NCBI RefSeq assembly: GCF_902459465.1
Contig: NC_047063.1
Location: 3,596,001 to 3,660,000, forward strand
Length of the DNA: 64,000 nucleotides
Direction of reading: 5' to 3'
Source of the DNA: Asterias rubens
Taxonomy: Eukaryota > Echinodermata > Asteroidea > Forcipulatida > Asteriidae
How positions within the stretch are numbered: the stretch's first letter is position 1; each line of letters starts with the position of its first letter. The notes beneath the pieces were generated by a model. The model was not told the origin of the DNA. It saw only the letters and a program-made list of their open reading frames with translations, and did not search any database. The translations under genes and the position numbers were made by a program. Of this stretch, positions 1 through 12,000 are shown piece by piece.

Positions 1-119
1 AGGATTTAAGGCTTTGCGCCAAGGGTGGCTTCTACATGTAATTGTGTCACGTTGGGTAGACATCCAAGAGGTAGTAGGCTGTCAAAAGCGATCTATCATT
101 TTTTGAAAAAAACAAAACA

Positions 120-285
120 TTTGCAGGCCTTGAAATAACCCACAGCAACCACAATAGATGCCATGGTGCCCTCTGCTTTTGCTGTGGTGCCCTCAGCAAG
201 GTTCCAATACAAACTTACATTTATCCCATAAACAGAGGAGAGTTGCTGTGCCCCCTTCAAGAGCAAAGTTCAAGGTCTGCATTTG
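120..285. repeat. Dispersed GGTGCCC-type repeat copy
   Basis: The segment is similar to 3530-3650 (AGCAACCACAATAGATGCC versus a related stretch there, and a shared CAAATACAAA-like core). Both contain repeated GGTGCC words. Diverged; boundaries approximate. Confidence 0.35.
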
Positions 286-298
286 CTATCCATGCAGG

Positions 299-472
299 CC
301 TGCCGGCGATTTCACAAAACTCTTCCTAACTTGAGACTAATCTTAGGACTTAGACACGTCCCAACCCTGCGCTGTAGCATGCAGACCTTAAGATTAATCC
401 AAAGTTAGGACAAGTTACTCGTCCTAACTCGAGATAAGACGAGTCCTAACTCTTTGTGAAATCGACGGCAGG
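299..472. mobile_element. TIR element (MITE-like), CCTGCCG family
   Basis: The ends are inverted repeats (CCTGCCGGCGATTTCACAAA left, its complement with one change right), and the interior carries further inverted TTAGGAC motifs. There is no coding capacity, so this is a non-autonomous element or fold-back repeat. Confidence 0.7.
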
Positions 473-484
473 AGATTCATCTTT

Positions 485-628
485 AAGAGGGAGAGGCAAA
501 TTTTCATCTTGCAAAGGGCACTTCTGTTGGGGAAAAAGTTCCTTCCTACATGTATTAGGGTACATTTTTGCAGGGGCACCAAGGCCATTATTGCTTCTGC
601 ATAATGCAAGGCCTGTCTATACAGCATA
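485..628. repeat. Dispersed GCACCAAGGC repeat copy
   Basis: Contains CTTGCAAAGGGCAC and GGGGCACCAAGGCC, words shared with copies near 10.65, 14.72, 20.64 and 23.2 kb. Non-coding interspersed repeat of unknown class. Confidence 0.45.
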
Positions 629-2022
629 CAAGTTCACTAAACTTCATTGTGCTACTGTGAAAGGGTCAATTGAGTACAACTTGAAAGCAAGCATTTTTAC
701 GCTAAGCAAAAAAAAAAAAAAAAAAGGAAAAAGTATACTCCTTGGGACATTGGTTCTTTCAAAGGCTATTATTTGCTTTCTATTGAAGCCAAGACCAATT
801 CAAACCAACTCCCTGATTTCGTTGCATGATCACACTCTCGCAAAACAAGTCCACAAAATTTCATCAGCACACCTGATGCAAATGACCATCGTTTCCACAC
901 GCTATCCATGCATAAATAAAACAGGTTTCTAGCGAGACGCAAAACATTTGCAATGTAGACTAAATACTTTGAACGGAAGCATGCGTTTGCAAAAAACAAG
1001 CTGAAAACCCTGCGTGTGTGTCCGGCAGCAACCCAATAGAATGTATCTTGCTTCCACCAGCTGGTGCCCAAATCATGTAAGGGGGCAAGCAGCTTGTCAG
1101 GGGACACACGTCTGCCGCAAAGGGGCTGGGCAGGCTTAAGGGAACATTACAGAATTGGTAAGAAAACAAATTTGTTGAAGATCACAGATTTTCATACATT
1201 ACAAAACTTACACGGTCTTATGATGATAGTAGAAAACATCCCTTGAAATATTTCTGTTTGAAATATTCAATGAGAAATAAATAATCTAACTTCGCGTTTG
1301 GAGTTTATCACTCAGTGAGTGTTTTACTCACTTTTTTGTTTACACATAATTGTCATGCAAAATGTGTAACTATTTTTTAGTCCACTATTTTCTTATGATC
1401 CAGTGGTAAATAAATCTCAAACTTGTACAGATTTTTCAGTTTATGTATGTGGTGGACTACATAAAGTTCTTACACTGCCAGCAACTGTTTTGTTAGCAAA
1501 AACCAATTCTGAAATGTTCCTTTAAGCTTGGCACGCCAGGACCTGGGGGTACACGTAGGTAAATTGATCTCAGGTGAGATCGTGGCAGCCGGTGAAATCT
1601 CAGCGCAATCTCGATGCTTAATCTTTTTTTTACTTTCCGGCCTCATTTCCAACTCACCTGTGCCTTGCCACACTTTCACTCTGTTGGGGTTCAGCTCCTG
1701 ATTGACAGAGAGGAAAAAACAGAAGAAAACCAAAATAAATTTCTGGGGTTTATACCTTTTTTTCGTGTGGCAGACTCGTACAGTGTACGTATATAGAGAG
1801 AATTGCAACAACTTGTGAATGCCATTTTGTAAACCAAAAGAGTGCATGGACCAACACAGGATGACAGACTAGTCTGCCCATTGGGCTGTGCTGCATTTAG
1901 ACCGAAAATGACACCCAGCAACCACGTGGCTGAAGAAAACTGGTACCTCTACGTCCCAACTCTCTCCATACTGAACTCTGAGATTGCACATGAACAATAT
2001 CGAGGCCATGTATAACTCTGCC

Positions 2023-2754
2023 TAAAGACACCGGACACTATTGGTAATTGTCAAAGACTAGCCTTCACAGTTGATGTATCTCAACATATATGCACAAAAT
2101 AACACACCGGTGAACATTTGAGCTCAATCGGTCGTCGAAGTTGCGAGATATTAATAAAAGAAAAAAACACTCTTGTCGCACCATGGTCACACAAAGTTGT
2201 GTGCTTTCAGATGCTTGATTTCGAGACCTCAGATTTAGAATCTGAGGACTCAAAATCAAATTCGTGGAAAATTAATTCTTTCTCAAAACCTATGTTACTT
2301 TAGAGGGAGCTGTTTCCCACAATGTTTAATACTATCAACCTCTCCCCATAGTTCGTAATCAAGAAAGGTTTTATAATAATAATTATTTTGAGTAATTACA
2401 AATTGTGTACCCAAAATAATTATTGCATAAAACCTTACTTGGTTACCAGTAATGGGGAGAGGTTGATAGTATAACACATAGTGAGAAACGACTCCCTCTG
2501 AAGTGACATAGTTTTTGAGAAAGAAGTCATTTTACACGAATTTGATTTCGAGACCTCAGATTTAGAATTTTAGGTCTCAAAATCAAGCATCTGAAAGCAC
2601 AAAACTTTGTGTGACAAGAGTGTTTTTTTTCTCTCATTATTATCTCGCAACTTTGACAACCAATTGAGCTCAAATTTTCACAGGTTTGTTATTTGAGATA
2701 CACTAAGTGAGAAGACTGGTCTTTGACAAATACCAATAGTGTCCACTGTCTTAA
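2023..2754. mobile_element. Two CACTATTGG-family MITEs joined as an inverted pair
   Basis: Bases 2023-2405 are the reverse complement of the element, and 2406-2754 are a second copy in the forward direction. The inner (left-end) TIRs are missing or eroded, so the outer ends both derive from the element right end (GACACTATTGGTAATTGTC outward on one side, the complement on the other). The result is a roughly 730-bp imperfect palindrome. Confidence 0.75.
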
Positions 2755-2871
2755 ATGCAGGACACAATCACATAATTTTGTTGTGCTCAGCATCTTGTTT
2801 GTGCTTAAGCAGCTCTATAAAATCGGCCCCATGTTAACCGTGGACTTTAATAGTTGGCCAGTGAATCTCAC

Positions 2872-3034
2872 CAGTTCGGTCATTGGAGTGAACGAGGCGA
2901 CCACCAGGGACGGTAGAAGCCATCTCCAGACTAGAAACTCTTCCCCGGCAATTTGCTGTGTCTCCATCCGTACACGTGACTCGTGGGTGTTGATAAAAAG
3001 GACGGCCTTGTCCCAGAGTCGCTGCTTCTCTCGT
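2872..3034 (-). CDS. LEMD3-like: MAN1-like exon 9 (MSC domain; 3' end uncertain)
   Basis: Acceptor GTCCTACAG starts the exon, which encodes REKQRLWDKAVLFINTHESR and EEFLVWRW, the winged-helix-like MSC core. The end at 2872 assumes donor CTG|GTGAGA. If that donor is not used, the frame runs 18 more codons to a stop at 2815-2817 and the protein would end there, LEMD2-style. Another GTG donor just upstream is also possible. Confidence 0.8.
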
Positions 3035-6000
3035 CTGTAGGACAGAGTCATTTGACAGATATTTACTAAAGGAATAACATATCAAAAAATAGCAAAAAAG
3101 ATAAAGCGCCAAGTTGCCTTACTGGCCCCAAAGCGCTAAATACAAAGGTAAAAAGCAACTACCAAATTACAACACTACAATCATATTAAGGTGTATATAG
3201 CGCAGGTTTCCATCAATAAGGTGCTTGAACAAAGAGAAGCACTTTTTAAGACAGGTTTTGAATTTTTCTTGTGAATTACGACACTTATTTCTAAAGACTC
3301 TTATAAGGGTTTGACAAGGTGTGGGGTACATTCATCAGCCACTGCCGAAAACAGGCAAAGCCCTTCTCAAGGGGGGGGGGGGGGTAGGCCATTTCAATAT
3401 CTGAATGGAATGTGGAAAACAGTCACCAGCCTCCTGAAGAGCACCATCTTATGCCATAAAAACTGAAAAACACACATTGTACGGCCATGCTGCTATGGAA
3501 AATTTGGCATACTTCAGTACTAGAAATAACTAACAGCAGCCACAGTGATTGCCGCGGTGCGCGGTGGTTTGGCCGTGGTGTTGATTGCAAAGTTCAAATA
3601 CAAAGTTTACATTTTCCTCAGAGAAGTGCCCCTTCTAGAACATACATTCACAGCCTGAAACCTTGTTTGCTTGAATATTATAGTACACATTGTACCATGC
3701 ATACTCAACATAATGGACTTGTAGACACTATGGATGACACATAGACAGACTTCCTCCAAGACCCTTCAGGGCAAAACCGTATTTTTAGTAAATTACAGAC
3801 AAACAAAGAGTTCCAGAACCAGGAGCCTGTAAAACACTGCCATAACACAGTTTCTTTTTGTACTTCGTGGAAGAAGAGTTCATTACTGAATCGAAAGATT
3901 GATTCTTAATTGTCTTAGCATGAGCTCAATAATTCTAAACCAAGTTGTATAAACACAGTGTGTAATGGTCAGGCTCTTCCCTTTTAAATGTCAAGTTCCT
4001 ATCTGTTTCTACATTTCAAAAAAACACATTAATTGCCGACTTCCTCCCAACGACTCCAGAAAGAGAGAAAGAGAAGGAAAAAAATAGCAATTCAGAATGC
4101 ACTTCATGAAGCCGCAATTACCTCAGAAGGTGAAGTTATTACTCTGAATGTTAGGGTTTTGACTTCATTAAATATCCGCAAACACACTCGGCCTGTCACA
4201 AGCAATTTCTCTTGCTCCTAATTTGCCCCCTCAACACCCTCCTCGGGCTGGGTACCCCTTAGCCCATCTGTTCCCCTGATTGATTGGGTGACGGAGCAGG
4301 GGGGGGGGGGGGTACAGCGGAGAAAGCTTGAGTGTGTGCCGGACTAGTCGCTAAATATACCGCTACTCTAGCAACCAAGGCTGGTACGGCTAGAAGACAG
4401 GAAACGTGTTCAGTCTGGACGTGAATCACCCATGCAGGATGTTAAGCAGAATTCGGCCACATGAACATGTAGGATTCTCATAATAAAACGGTGCTTAGCA
4501 TGTACTTTAAGCTAAGCAATTATTCATCCTATCGTTGCCATCCAGCGTACCGCATGTAAAACAATCTCAGTGACAGTATGTACGATGGATCTCTCTTGTT
4601 TAACACAGTACATAGCGTTGCCAGTCCACTAATATTAACAAGACAATGTGAACCTCATTGATGTTTGTTGGACTACAACCAAGTCTCGCACCAAGTCTTG
4701 TAAAATTTTCAACACAAAATGCTTTACCAAAGTTGTGTGAGTGCAAAACATTGTAAGCATCTAAGATTTAAGGTGAAAAGTGGAAAGGTTCCTAATTCAA
4801 AAGTACAAAAAGTTGCGTCAAGTTTTAGAGTCAACGTTAATTAACCCAAAGTACATACTGAACATACAGTGTTGATGATGCATTGTATTTAAATGTCCCC
4901 GATTATAAGCATGGAGGAAGACAATATTTTCTTCCTCCATGTTACATGTATAAGCAAGAACAAACTGCAAAAGCAAGAACAAACTGCAACCAAACTGTCT
5001 AAAACAGTCATCAGGTTGCAGAGCATGTATTTATACAACTGTTACACGCTGTGATGGCCAATGGGGTCCATGGAGTTTCAGACACCCAATAAGGCTCCAA
5101 AGACAAGTCCAAGGGTGCCATTTTCCCTCTTGAGTGAACCCCATCACACAGCATGCAACAATTGCTTTATTACACCATGGTAATGGATTCCTCTACTTTT
5201 GAAGGCGAGCTATTGACATCTTCCAACAACATTTTGACAAATTACCACAGTTTAAAAAGCAGATGAATACATAGGTCGTTAATAGAAATAATGCTTCACT
5301 GTTCCCTATCTCAAACCCTGGTTTTGAAACTGCCTGCAACAGTGTACACTGTCTACATGTAGCTGTGTTGTTGTCTTTGACTGGATGGGACACACATTCA
5401 GCTGTCAGGATGGGGACAAGGGCACTGACAGGTACCGTCAATCAGGATTATCCACACTGCCAGACCATCTGTCATTCTTTACCATCTTGTGCAGAAAGAT
5501 CTCAACAACTCTCTGATGTCTCTCTCACTAGAAGCCTCCAGCAAGGAAGTGCAACATATGAATTTGTTGTGTTTCTTCTTTCATTCTTTTGTTAAAGGGT
5601 TTAGACACCTTTTGTATAACTAAGGTTTTTGCTATGACATGAATCCCTACTCACGGTGAATGAAGATGTATGTAATATAATTTACCTGTAGAAGTTTTCA
5701 GCCTCAATGATTAGTCGTCATGTTTTTGGGAAAAGCGAAAATCACCGAGCAATTTTTTCAGGAGAGTCTCCTGAGACTAGACTATTTTTGTGTTATTGTT
5801 TTACTCGTTTCTCAAAAACTACAGCACTTTAGCAAGTAATATTTTAAGTGAAGCCTTCTATCATCATTATGCTCAAACTGTGTAATTTCAATGTAAATCT
5901 GTGGACATTTTGTTTTGTGTCACGCAAAAAGTACTCAAACCCTTACAAAAAAACAGATATTGATTTTGATTGCTTCCGACAAGAGATACACTCAGCGAGT

Positions 6001-9000
6001 TCCTGACACGTCCTGAAGGAGTTGTTGATTACGACTTGAAGTGAAACTTGAATCTAATTCTTGTCCTTGAGCACTTGATCTCGTGCAGGTGATTAATTAA
6101 AGAGAAAACTATTTTTCTGGCTTTCACAAACAGGCAAAGACGGTAATATGTACATTGTACATTGACCTAGTTGTACCTACTTCTAAGGGTTCTCCCATGT
6201 CAAGACTGCGGCAGTCTGGATTGAAATTTAACAGGTATAGATTTGTTTGTTATTGACATTTGTATATCTAAAGAGAAGTTCAAGGCGCAGAGTCGAGAAG
6301 TAGGGACAATAAACAAAACAATGTACAAAATATATCCCGTGTGACCAGCATATCCAGTTTGACCACTTGAAGGTGCAAGCACATCACATCATTTGTAAAA
6401 TTTATGTGCACTCTCAAAGTTGTTAATCAACATGTGAACACTTCATCGGACGAGAATGTGCACACCAACCTGTGAAAACTCCATCGAATTTGGCTTACAA
6501 CACAAACCTGTGAAAATTTATCAAACTAGAATTATCCTATTTCAGTGTGAACTACAAAAAGCTGTTCAATTTATTGCAGTTCATATTAACACATGAATAT
6601 AGGGCCTCTGCATCTACATGTAGTGTGTATTTACACTGTAGCAGTCCAAAAATAAGCATGGTGAATTTAAGGGTCTTTAAATGTTATTTTCTTCTTTTGA
6701 AAGTACTTCAGACAGAAATATTTTTCTGTATGAATATTTCATATTGAATATGAACTGCTCCCACCTCCCCCCCCCCCCCCAAAAAAAAGCTTTTGTTTTT
6801 TAATAAAACAAACCCAAATGTTGTATTTCAAGAACATGAAATGAAGGTTTCTCAATAAGTTATAAACTTCATTCAAATTTTTTTACGATCAAAATGAAAG
6901 CTAATTTTAAAAAGAAACACAAAAGTATTCCCATTCGCACACAGGGCAAATCAGGGCAAAACAGGGCAAGCGTGGGTAGGATGGGGTGACAGACCTTTCT
7001 CTGGTTCCAGGAGATAAGGACGAAATAAGATTTGGGGCTGCCAGAGCAAATACGACAAAGACATCCCTATGTGATGATTGCTTGGAGGAAGGGGGGAGGG
7101 GGAAACCCTGGATAAGACCCTGTAGTAGTTCTTGAAGGAAAGAGGTTTATATTCTCATGATTGAGGTCTAGTTCATCTGGTCTGGAAAGTACACACAGAC
7201 AGAAGGACGACAGTGTGGTTTCTGCTGCCTCAGGCTGGGTGCAACATCAGAAATGTTCCTATAATAGACATTTGGATTTCCTCTTGGAAAAGCCTTAAGA
7301 ACAAATAAATCTGATCCCACAGGACCTGACGAAGTTCTTTACAGTCAAATCCATTGCACAGAAACTAAAATGTTTTTCCTGTACTACTACGCAAAAGCTT
7401 TGAAAGACTAAGCGTAATTAGCAACAACAACAGGATGAACAGGAAAAGAGAAGAAATGTTCAGTTTTAGATGTAATGTAGGAGGAATAAGACAAAACGGG
7501 GAAACCCACGCAATCAGTTAGGGACTGAAAACCCAATCACATGCAAGGCTTTGAGTCTGAGTTAAGATTCAAACTGGGGTCCACAGGGATGCAAGGCAGG
7601 GAAAGAAACCACTTAGCTAACTGACCCTCGTACATGTGAAGATCAAAGATCTGTAAATACGATTTGATGAGATTTTATTTGACTCAGACCCAGGACAAGG
7701 TACTACATGTATTCTCCACAAAAGATTGATGGATCCAAGAGTTGTTATTGTACATGTATTAACTCTTTCAGTGCCAAGGTCGTACATGTATGATCTATTT
7801 TACATACTACATGTATGTATACCGAAAGCACCATTGTGTTCAAAACCCCCTACAAAAAGTGGGCACTGAAAGAGTTACAAACATGGTTGTATTTAGTTAG
7901 TGTTTACCTGTGTTTAAGCGGTATGAGGGTATCTCGGACATGTGGTAGTGCTAGGTACGGAGACAAGCTCTTGTCCTTGTTGTAGGCCATTTGATGACTT
8001 CTCAACATCTCTGCAGCAAGATCAAAGGGTTTAATACAAGTATGTAAAAAGGAGCAATTCAAGAATACACTAATGTGGATGATACAACGTACATGTAGTA
8101 ATATGTAAGATACTAGTGAATAACTGCAATAGACCAATCCATTAAGCTCCGCCCCAATGCAAATTGACCAATCACAACCCACTGCACATCCAAAAGTCCG
8201 ACACTATAAAGTCCGACATGTGTGTGCGTAATGCTTGGCCTGCGCGGCAGAGTTGTGCAGAGAATGGCATTGGCTACACGTGCGCCGTGGGCGGAGCCTA
8301 ATGGATGGGTGTATTGGTAACAGTAAGGCAGTGGTCCGCCTACTGGTGGTCCACTAACCAATTACCAGTTAAACGCCTGTCCAACTAGTCCTTCTGGCTA
8401 GTTAGCTGCTAAAGTCCCATCATACATGTAAAACAACTTCATATTATTTCAAATTACCATGTTTCACAAACCAGTTAAACGCCTGTCCAACTAGTCCTTC
8501 TGGCTAGTTAGCTGCTAAAGTCCCATCATACATGTAAAACAACTTCATATTATTTCAAATTACCATGTTTCACAAACCAGTTAAACGCCTGTCCAACTAG
8601 TCCTTCTGGCTAGTTAACTGCTAAAGTCCCATCATACATGTAAAACAACTTCATATTATTTCATATTACCATGTTTTCACAAACTATGAATTTTTATTGG
8701 CGTTAATTTTTGGGAGTATCTATAAATCTACAGTGTGTATGCCCAACCTTTGAACAGAAGCTTTAACATTTTCTATTGTTGTTTCCTCAATTAAGTTTTT
8801 AAGTTCCAAAACCACTGCTTTGTTTCGGCTTGTACATGCATTTTTTAACATTGTTTAGTTGCCATGTTCAGTTGTTGTAATGTGCTATAGTTCTTGTTTC
8901 TCAGAGTACATTTAACATGTACATTATTATCCTTGACAAGCCCTGCTTTTTTGGAACAGTGGAAAGAAATGTTACTTTGAAAATGAATTGAATTGAAAAA

Positions 9001-12000
9001 ACATTCCTGATGTTATCGCCAACCTCTCCAGATCAAACATGTAGTAATCCCACATCGCAAAGTTCAAAATCCCCACTTGCAAGGAAATTGAATTAACAGA
9101 TAATTCATCATTACGCCCCACAAGGGGGAAATGCATTTGTTGTAAAACATGTACATGTAGTCCATTATTTAAACAAGGAAAATCCACATTATGTGACAAT
9201 GTACATTATGTACTAATGATGAGCTTTTACATGTTTGATAAATAGTACAGCAATTATGCTTGAGGGGATGTTGACTAATAATGCGGTATTATTCTTTGAT
9301 TCTTAATTGACATCTTAAAAAAAAAAGTACAAATTTGGTTTCAATTGGTCATCAAATTTGCAAGAGAATAATGAAAGTAAAAACATCCTTGTTGCACAAT
9401 TTTGTTTGCTTTCAGATGCATAATAAAAGGCTTCAGCTGAAATTACCTCTTTCTCAAAAGTTAAACAACATGTACAGTTGTATGTTACCTCAGAGGAAGC
9501 CTTTCTCACAACAGCTGTTTCTATCAACAGCTCTCCATTGCTTGTTGCCAAGTAAGTTTTTACGCTGACAATTATGTTGATCAACTAACAATAGTGTCCA
9601 GTGCCTCTAAAGGTATGTTTGTTACTTCCAGCTCATTTTTCTTTATTTTTCTAGGTTCATCAACTTCCTCGGTTTGACTTCTTGCAACCAATCCAGCCAC
9701 CCCCCCTCCCTCCACTACCTTGTACTTTTAGACTGTTAGACTCCAAGTAAACAACCTGATGAGACACGCGTAGGAGGAGGGCTGGGCAAGGGGGCAGGAA
9801 GGCCATGTCTGGACAGGGGAAGCCAAAACACATACCCCTGGACACGGAAGTAAACGTTTCTTAACTCTACTAAAAGTTGTGTGGTAGTTTGAAAAACAAA
9901 ATCTGCACACTCAGAATTCAAGGTGTGGATATTGTAGTTGAAGTTTTGGGATGCATACTGTATGAAGGGAGGAAACATGCTACATGTATACATGTATGTA
10001 CAAAAGCTTCCTCTTGTTCTTCTGTTATTTTTACTTAAACGTGAAATATTTCTCAAAATGCTTTATACTATCGAAAGCTGCTGTAGGCTTCTAGCAGAAA
10101 GTTTTCATTGCCATTAAGTTTAAGATTGATTACCAAACATATACCTTCCCTTTAATCATGTATGCAATGTTTATATGCAGACATTTCTTCATGTCTGAAA
10201 GAGATTTCTAAAACTTAACCTTTTTTCAGATATTGAACATTTGTCAATTGTTTGGTCTCATTTTAATAACAACAGTTCTTGATGTCAATCTCAAATAACT
10301 GAACCAGCACTTACCATTAATTTCATCCACGAGTTCAAGCATTCGTTGCTTCTCTTCCCTGTCTCGCTTTATGCGATACATTGTGTACTTGTACACCAGC
10401 CACAACACCAGCACCACTGGGCAACAAGAATCAAAACCACAAGTAGAATTCAAAATAGATACACACATGTAGTCAATTTGTTAAACACAACCATCGAAAG
10501 CTTACATACTGTTCAAATACAAGTTGAAATTTTGCATGGCAGGAATACAATAAAGAGAGGTTTGCGGAGACACCATGTACATAAACTCTCTTTGTGAGGT
10601 GCGGTGGCATGAAAATCTCAGGCCTACAATTATTCATCAATGAAAAAGGAGCAAGGCCATTTTCATTTTGTAAAGACCACTTTCACTGAACTAATCTTAA
10701 AGACTATACTAACCTTTTGAAGGTGCACCACCACCAGGACCAGCGCAACAGAGACTGTGGGCTCCACAGCCCAATTTTTATAGAGCTGCGTAACGACTGA
10801 TTTGTCCTAACTGTGGGAGCTTCCTTTGTTTCTCGTCTTTCTTTTTGTTTCCTTTTTGAATGAGAGATCACCTACATGTGACTTCACAAGGCAACGTATG
10901 GCCACTTCGAGGTGAGGGACACACTTACCTGGTTTGGGCTGTCGACCTAAATCAACCTTCACCAGGGACATGCTATACTCCTGGGGCTGAAACAGGTTTT
11001 CCCACTTCACAGTCCATAAGGATATAACCATGTATATCATCCACTAGGAGCTTGGCTGGTAGAGCAGAATGCACCACCATCCCAACATTTTAGGAAGTAA
11101 TTATGATTAGGGGCACAAGTGTAATGAACGGGATTCTAACCAACAGTCAACTGCTGAACTAGACAGCTTGGCCACGACATGCTACCATGTAAATCCTTGG
11201 TTATGACAATGGATATGAAATTAAACTTACCTAAAGCAAACACGACCAGCCTAAAGATGACCAACACTGCTGATCGTTGCACCCTACACAGCCAAGACAT
11301 CTGGGGTTGCAATGACTCCAACCAGATGGTCTGTTCAGTCAACTTCTTTAGGTTGCCCTCTTCTACCGTCAGAGGCTCTTTCTTAGAGTTGTATAACCTT
11401 CAATAGTAACAATCAACACGGGTGACAGTTATTGATGACCAGAAAGTCTGGATGCACAGTTTTTTAGGAATTTAGAAATCCTTGCATTTCCACCTTTTGG
11501 TAACTCCTGGAGTTTTAACTTTCAGAGTTATGGGGAACAATGTCCTCAGCACTAGAGAAGTACATGTATGTGTACAGATCAAAGAGCAGAATTTATTAAT
11601 ACTGGGGAAAACAGTGGCTGATTTTCTTCACCATGCTGACGTAAAAATTCTGATTTTGGATAACACCAAGAAAGTGTTCATCCCTGAATTAACTCCTTCC
11701 CCTTACATACTGACTAATCACAACAGACTAAGCAAGTGTAGTGTATTTTCAACCTTTTGGGGGACCAGATGCATTGCTTTCATTGGAAGGTAAAATGTTG
11801 GGTTGGGGTGGGGTTTGGGAGTATCAAAAATAAAATGAAAATCATACATGTGTACATTTAGTCAAGTAATACGGGCCAAGCTGCAAACTAGTTAATGCAT
11901 AGTGTAACATTGGGTTGATTGGGTAAGGGACATACATTTAAGTCCCCTACCTTTGCTTTCTGATGTATGGTGTAACATTGGGTTGGTTGGGTAAGGGACA

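Larger units (their letters stand above)
1..2871. other. Downstream of the last detected MAN1-like exon
   Basis: No convincing exon was found here on either strand. The stretch holds the repeats listed separately (299-472, 485-628, 2023-2754) and otherwise A/T-rich unique-looking sequence. If the MAN1-like gene encodes a C-terminal RRM-like domain, its exons lie to the left of this window or were missed here. Confidence 0.5.
3035..7907 (-). other. Intron 8 of the MAN1-like gene
   Basis: A 4.9-kb intron between two well-supported exons. It holds a long G-run (3370-3385), another near 4300-4312, a C-run near 6766-6780, a dispersed repeat copy (3530-3650), a TIR element (5595-5944) and a tRNA-like SINE candidate near 7540-7630. 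No further coding sequence was recognised. Confidence 0.7.
8011..10314 (-). other. Intron 7 of the MAN1-like gene
   Basis: A 2.3-kb intron with a TIR element (8128-8315), a 106-bp triplication (8365-8683), a decayed MITE (9333-9611) and several TACATGTA palindromes. No gene seen. Confidence 0.7.
10417..11230 (-). other. Intron 6 of the MAN1-like gene
   Basis: An 814-bp intron. It holds a dispersed repeat (10645-10745) and a SINE-like fragment (11098-11182). A minus-strand open frame at 10930-11040 with a good donor was considered as an exon and rejected, because exons 6 and 7 already join in phase through TM2. Confidence 0.7.

Noticed and set aside
456-932. 158-codon plus-strand ORF
   Set aside because: Runs through a dispersed repeat and a poly-A tract; low-complexity Lys run and no domain.
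769-1107. Minus-strand ORF containing SGSWFELVLASIESK as a possible RRM-like end of MAN1
   Set aside because: Only a three-residue resemblance (GSWF); no supporting splice sites or RNP motifs.
10930-11040. Possible MAN1-like exon (VKWENLFQPQEYSMSLVKVD) with donor CCAG|GTAAGT
   Set aside because: Exons 6 and 7 join directly in phase and complete TM2, so an exon here would break the membrane segment.
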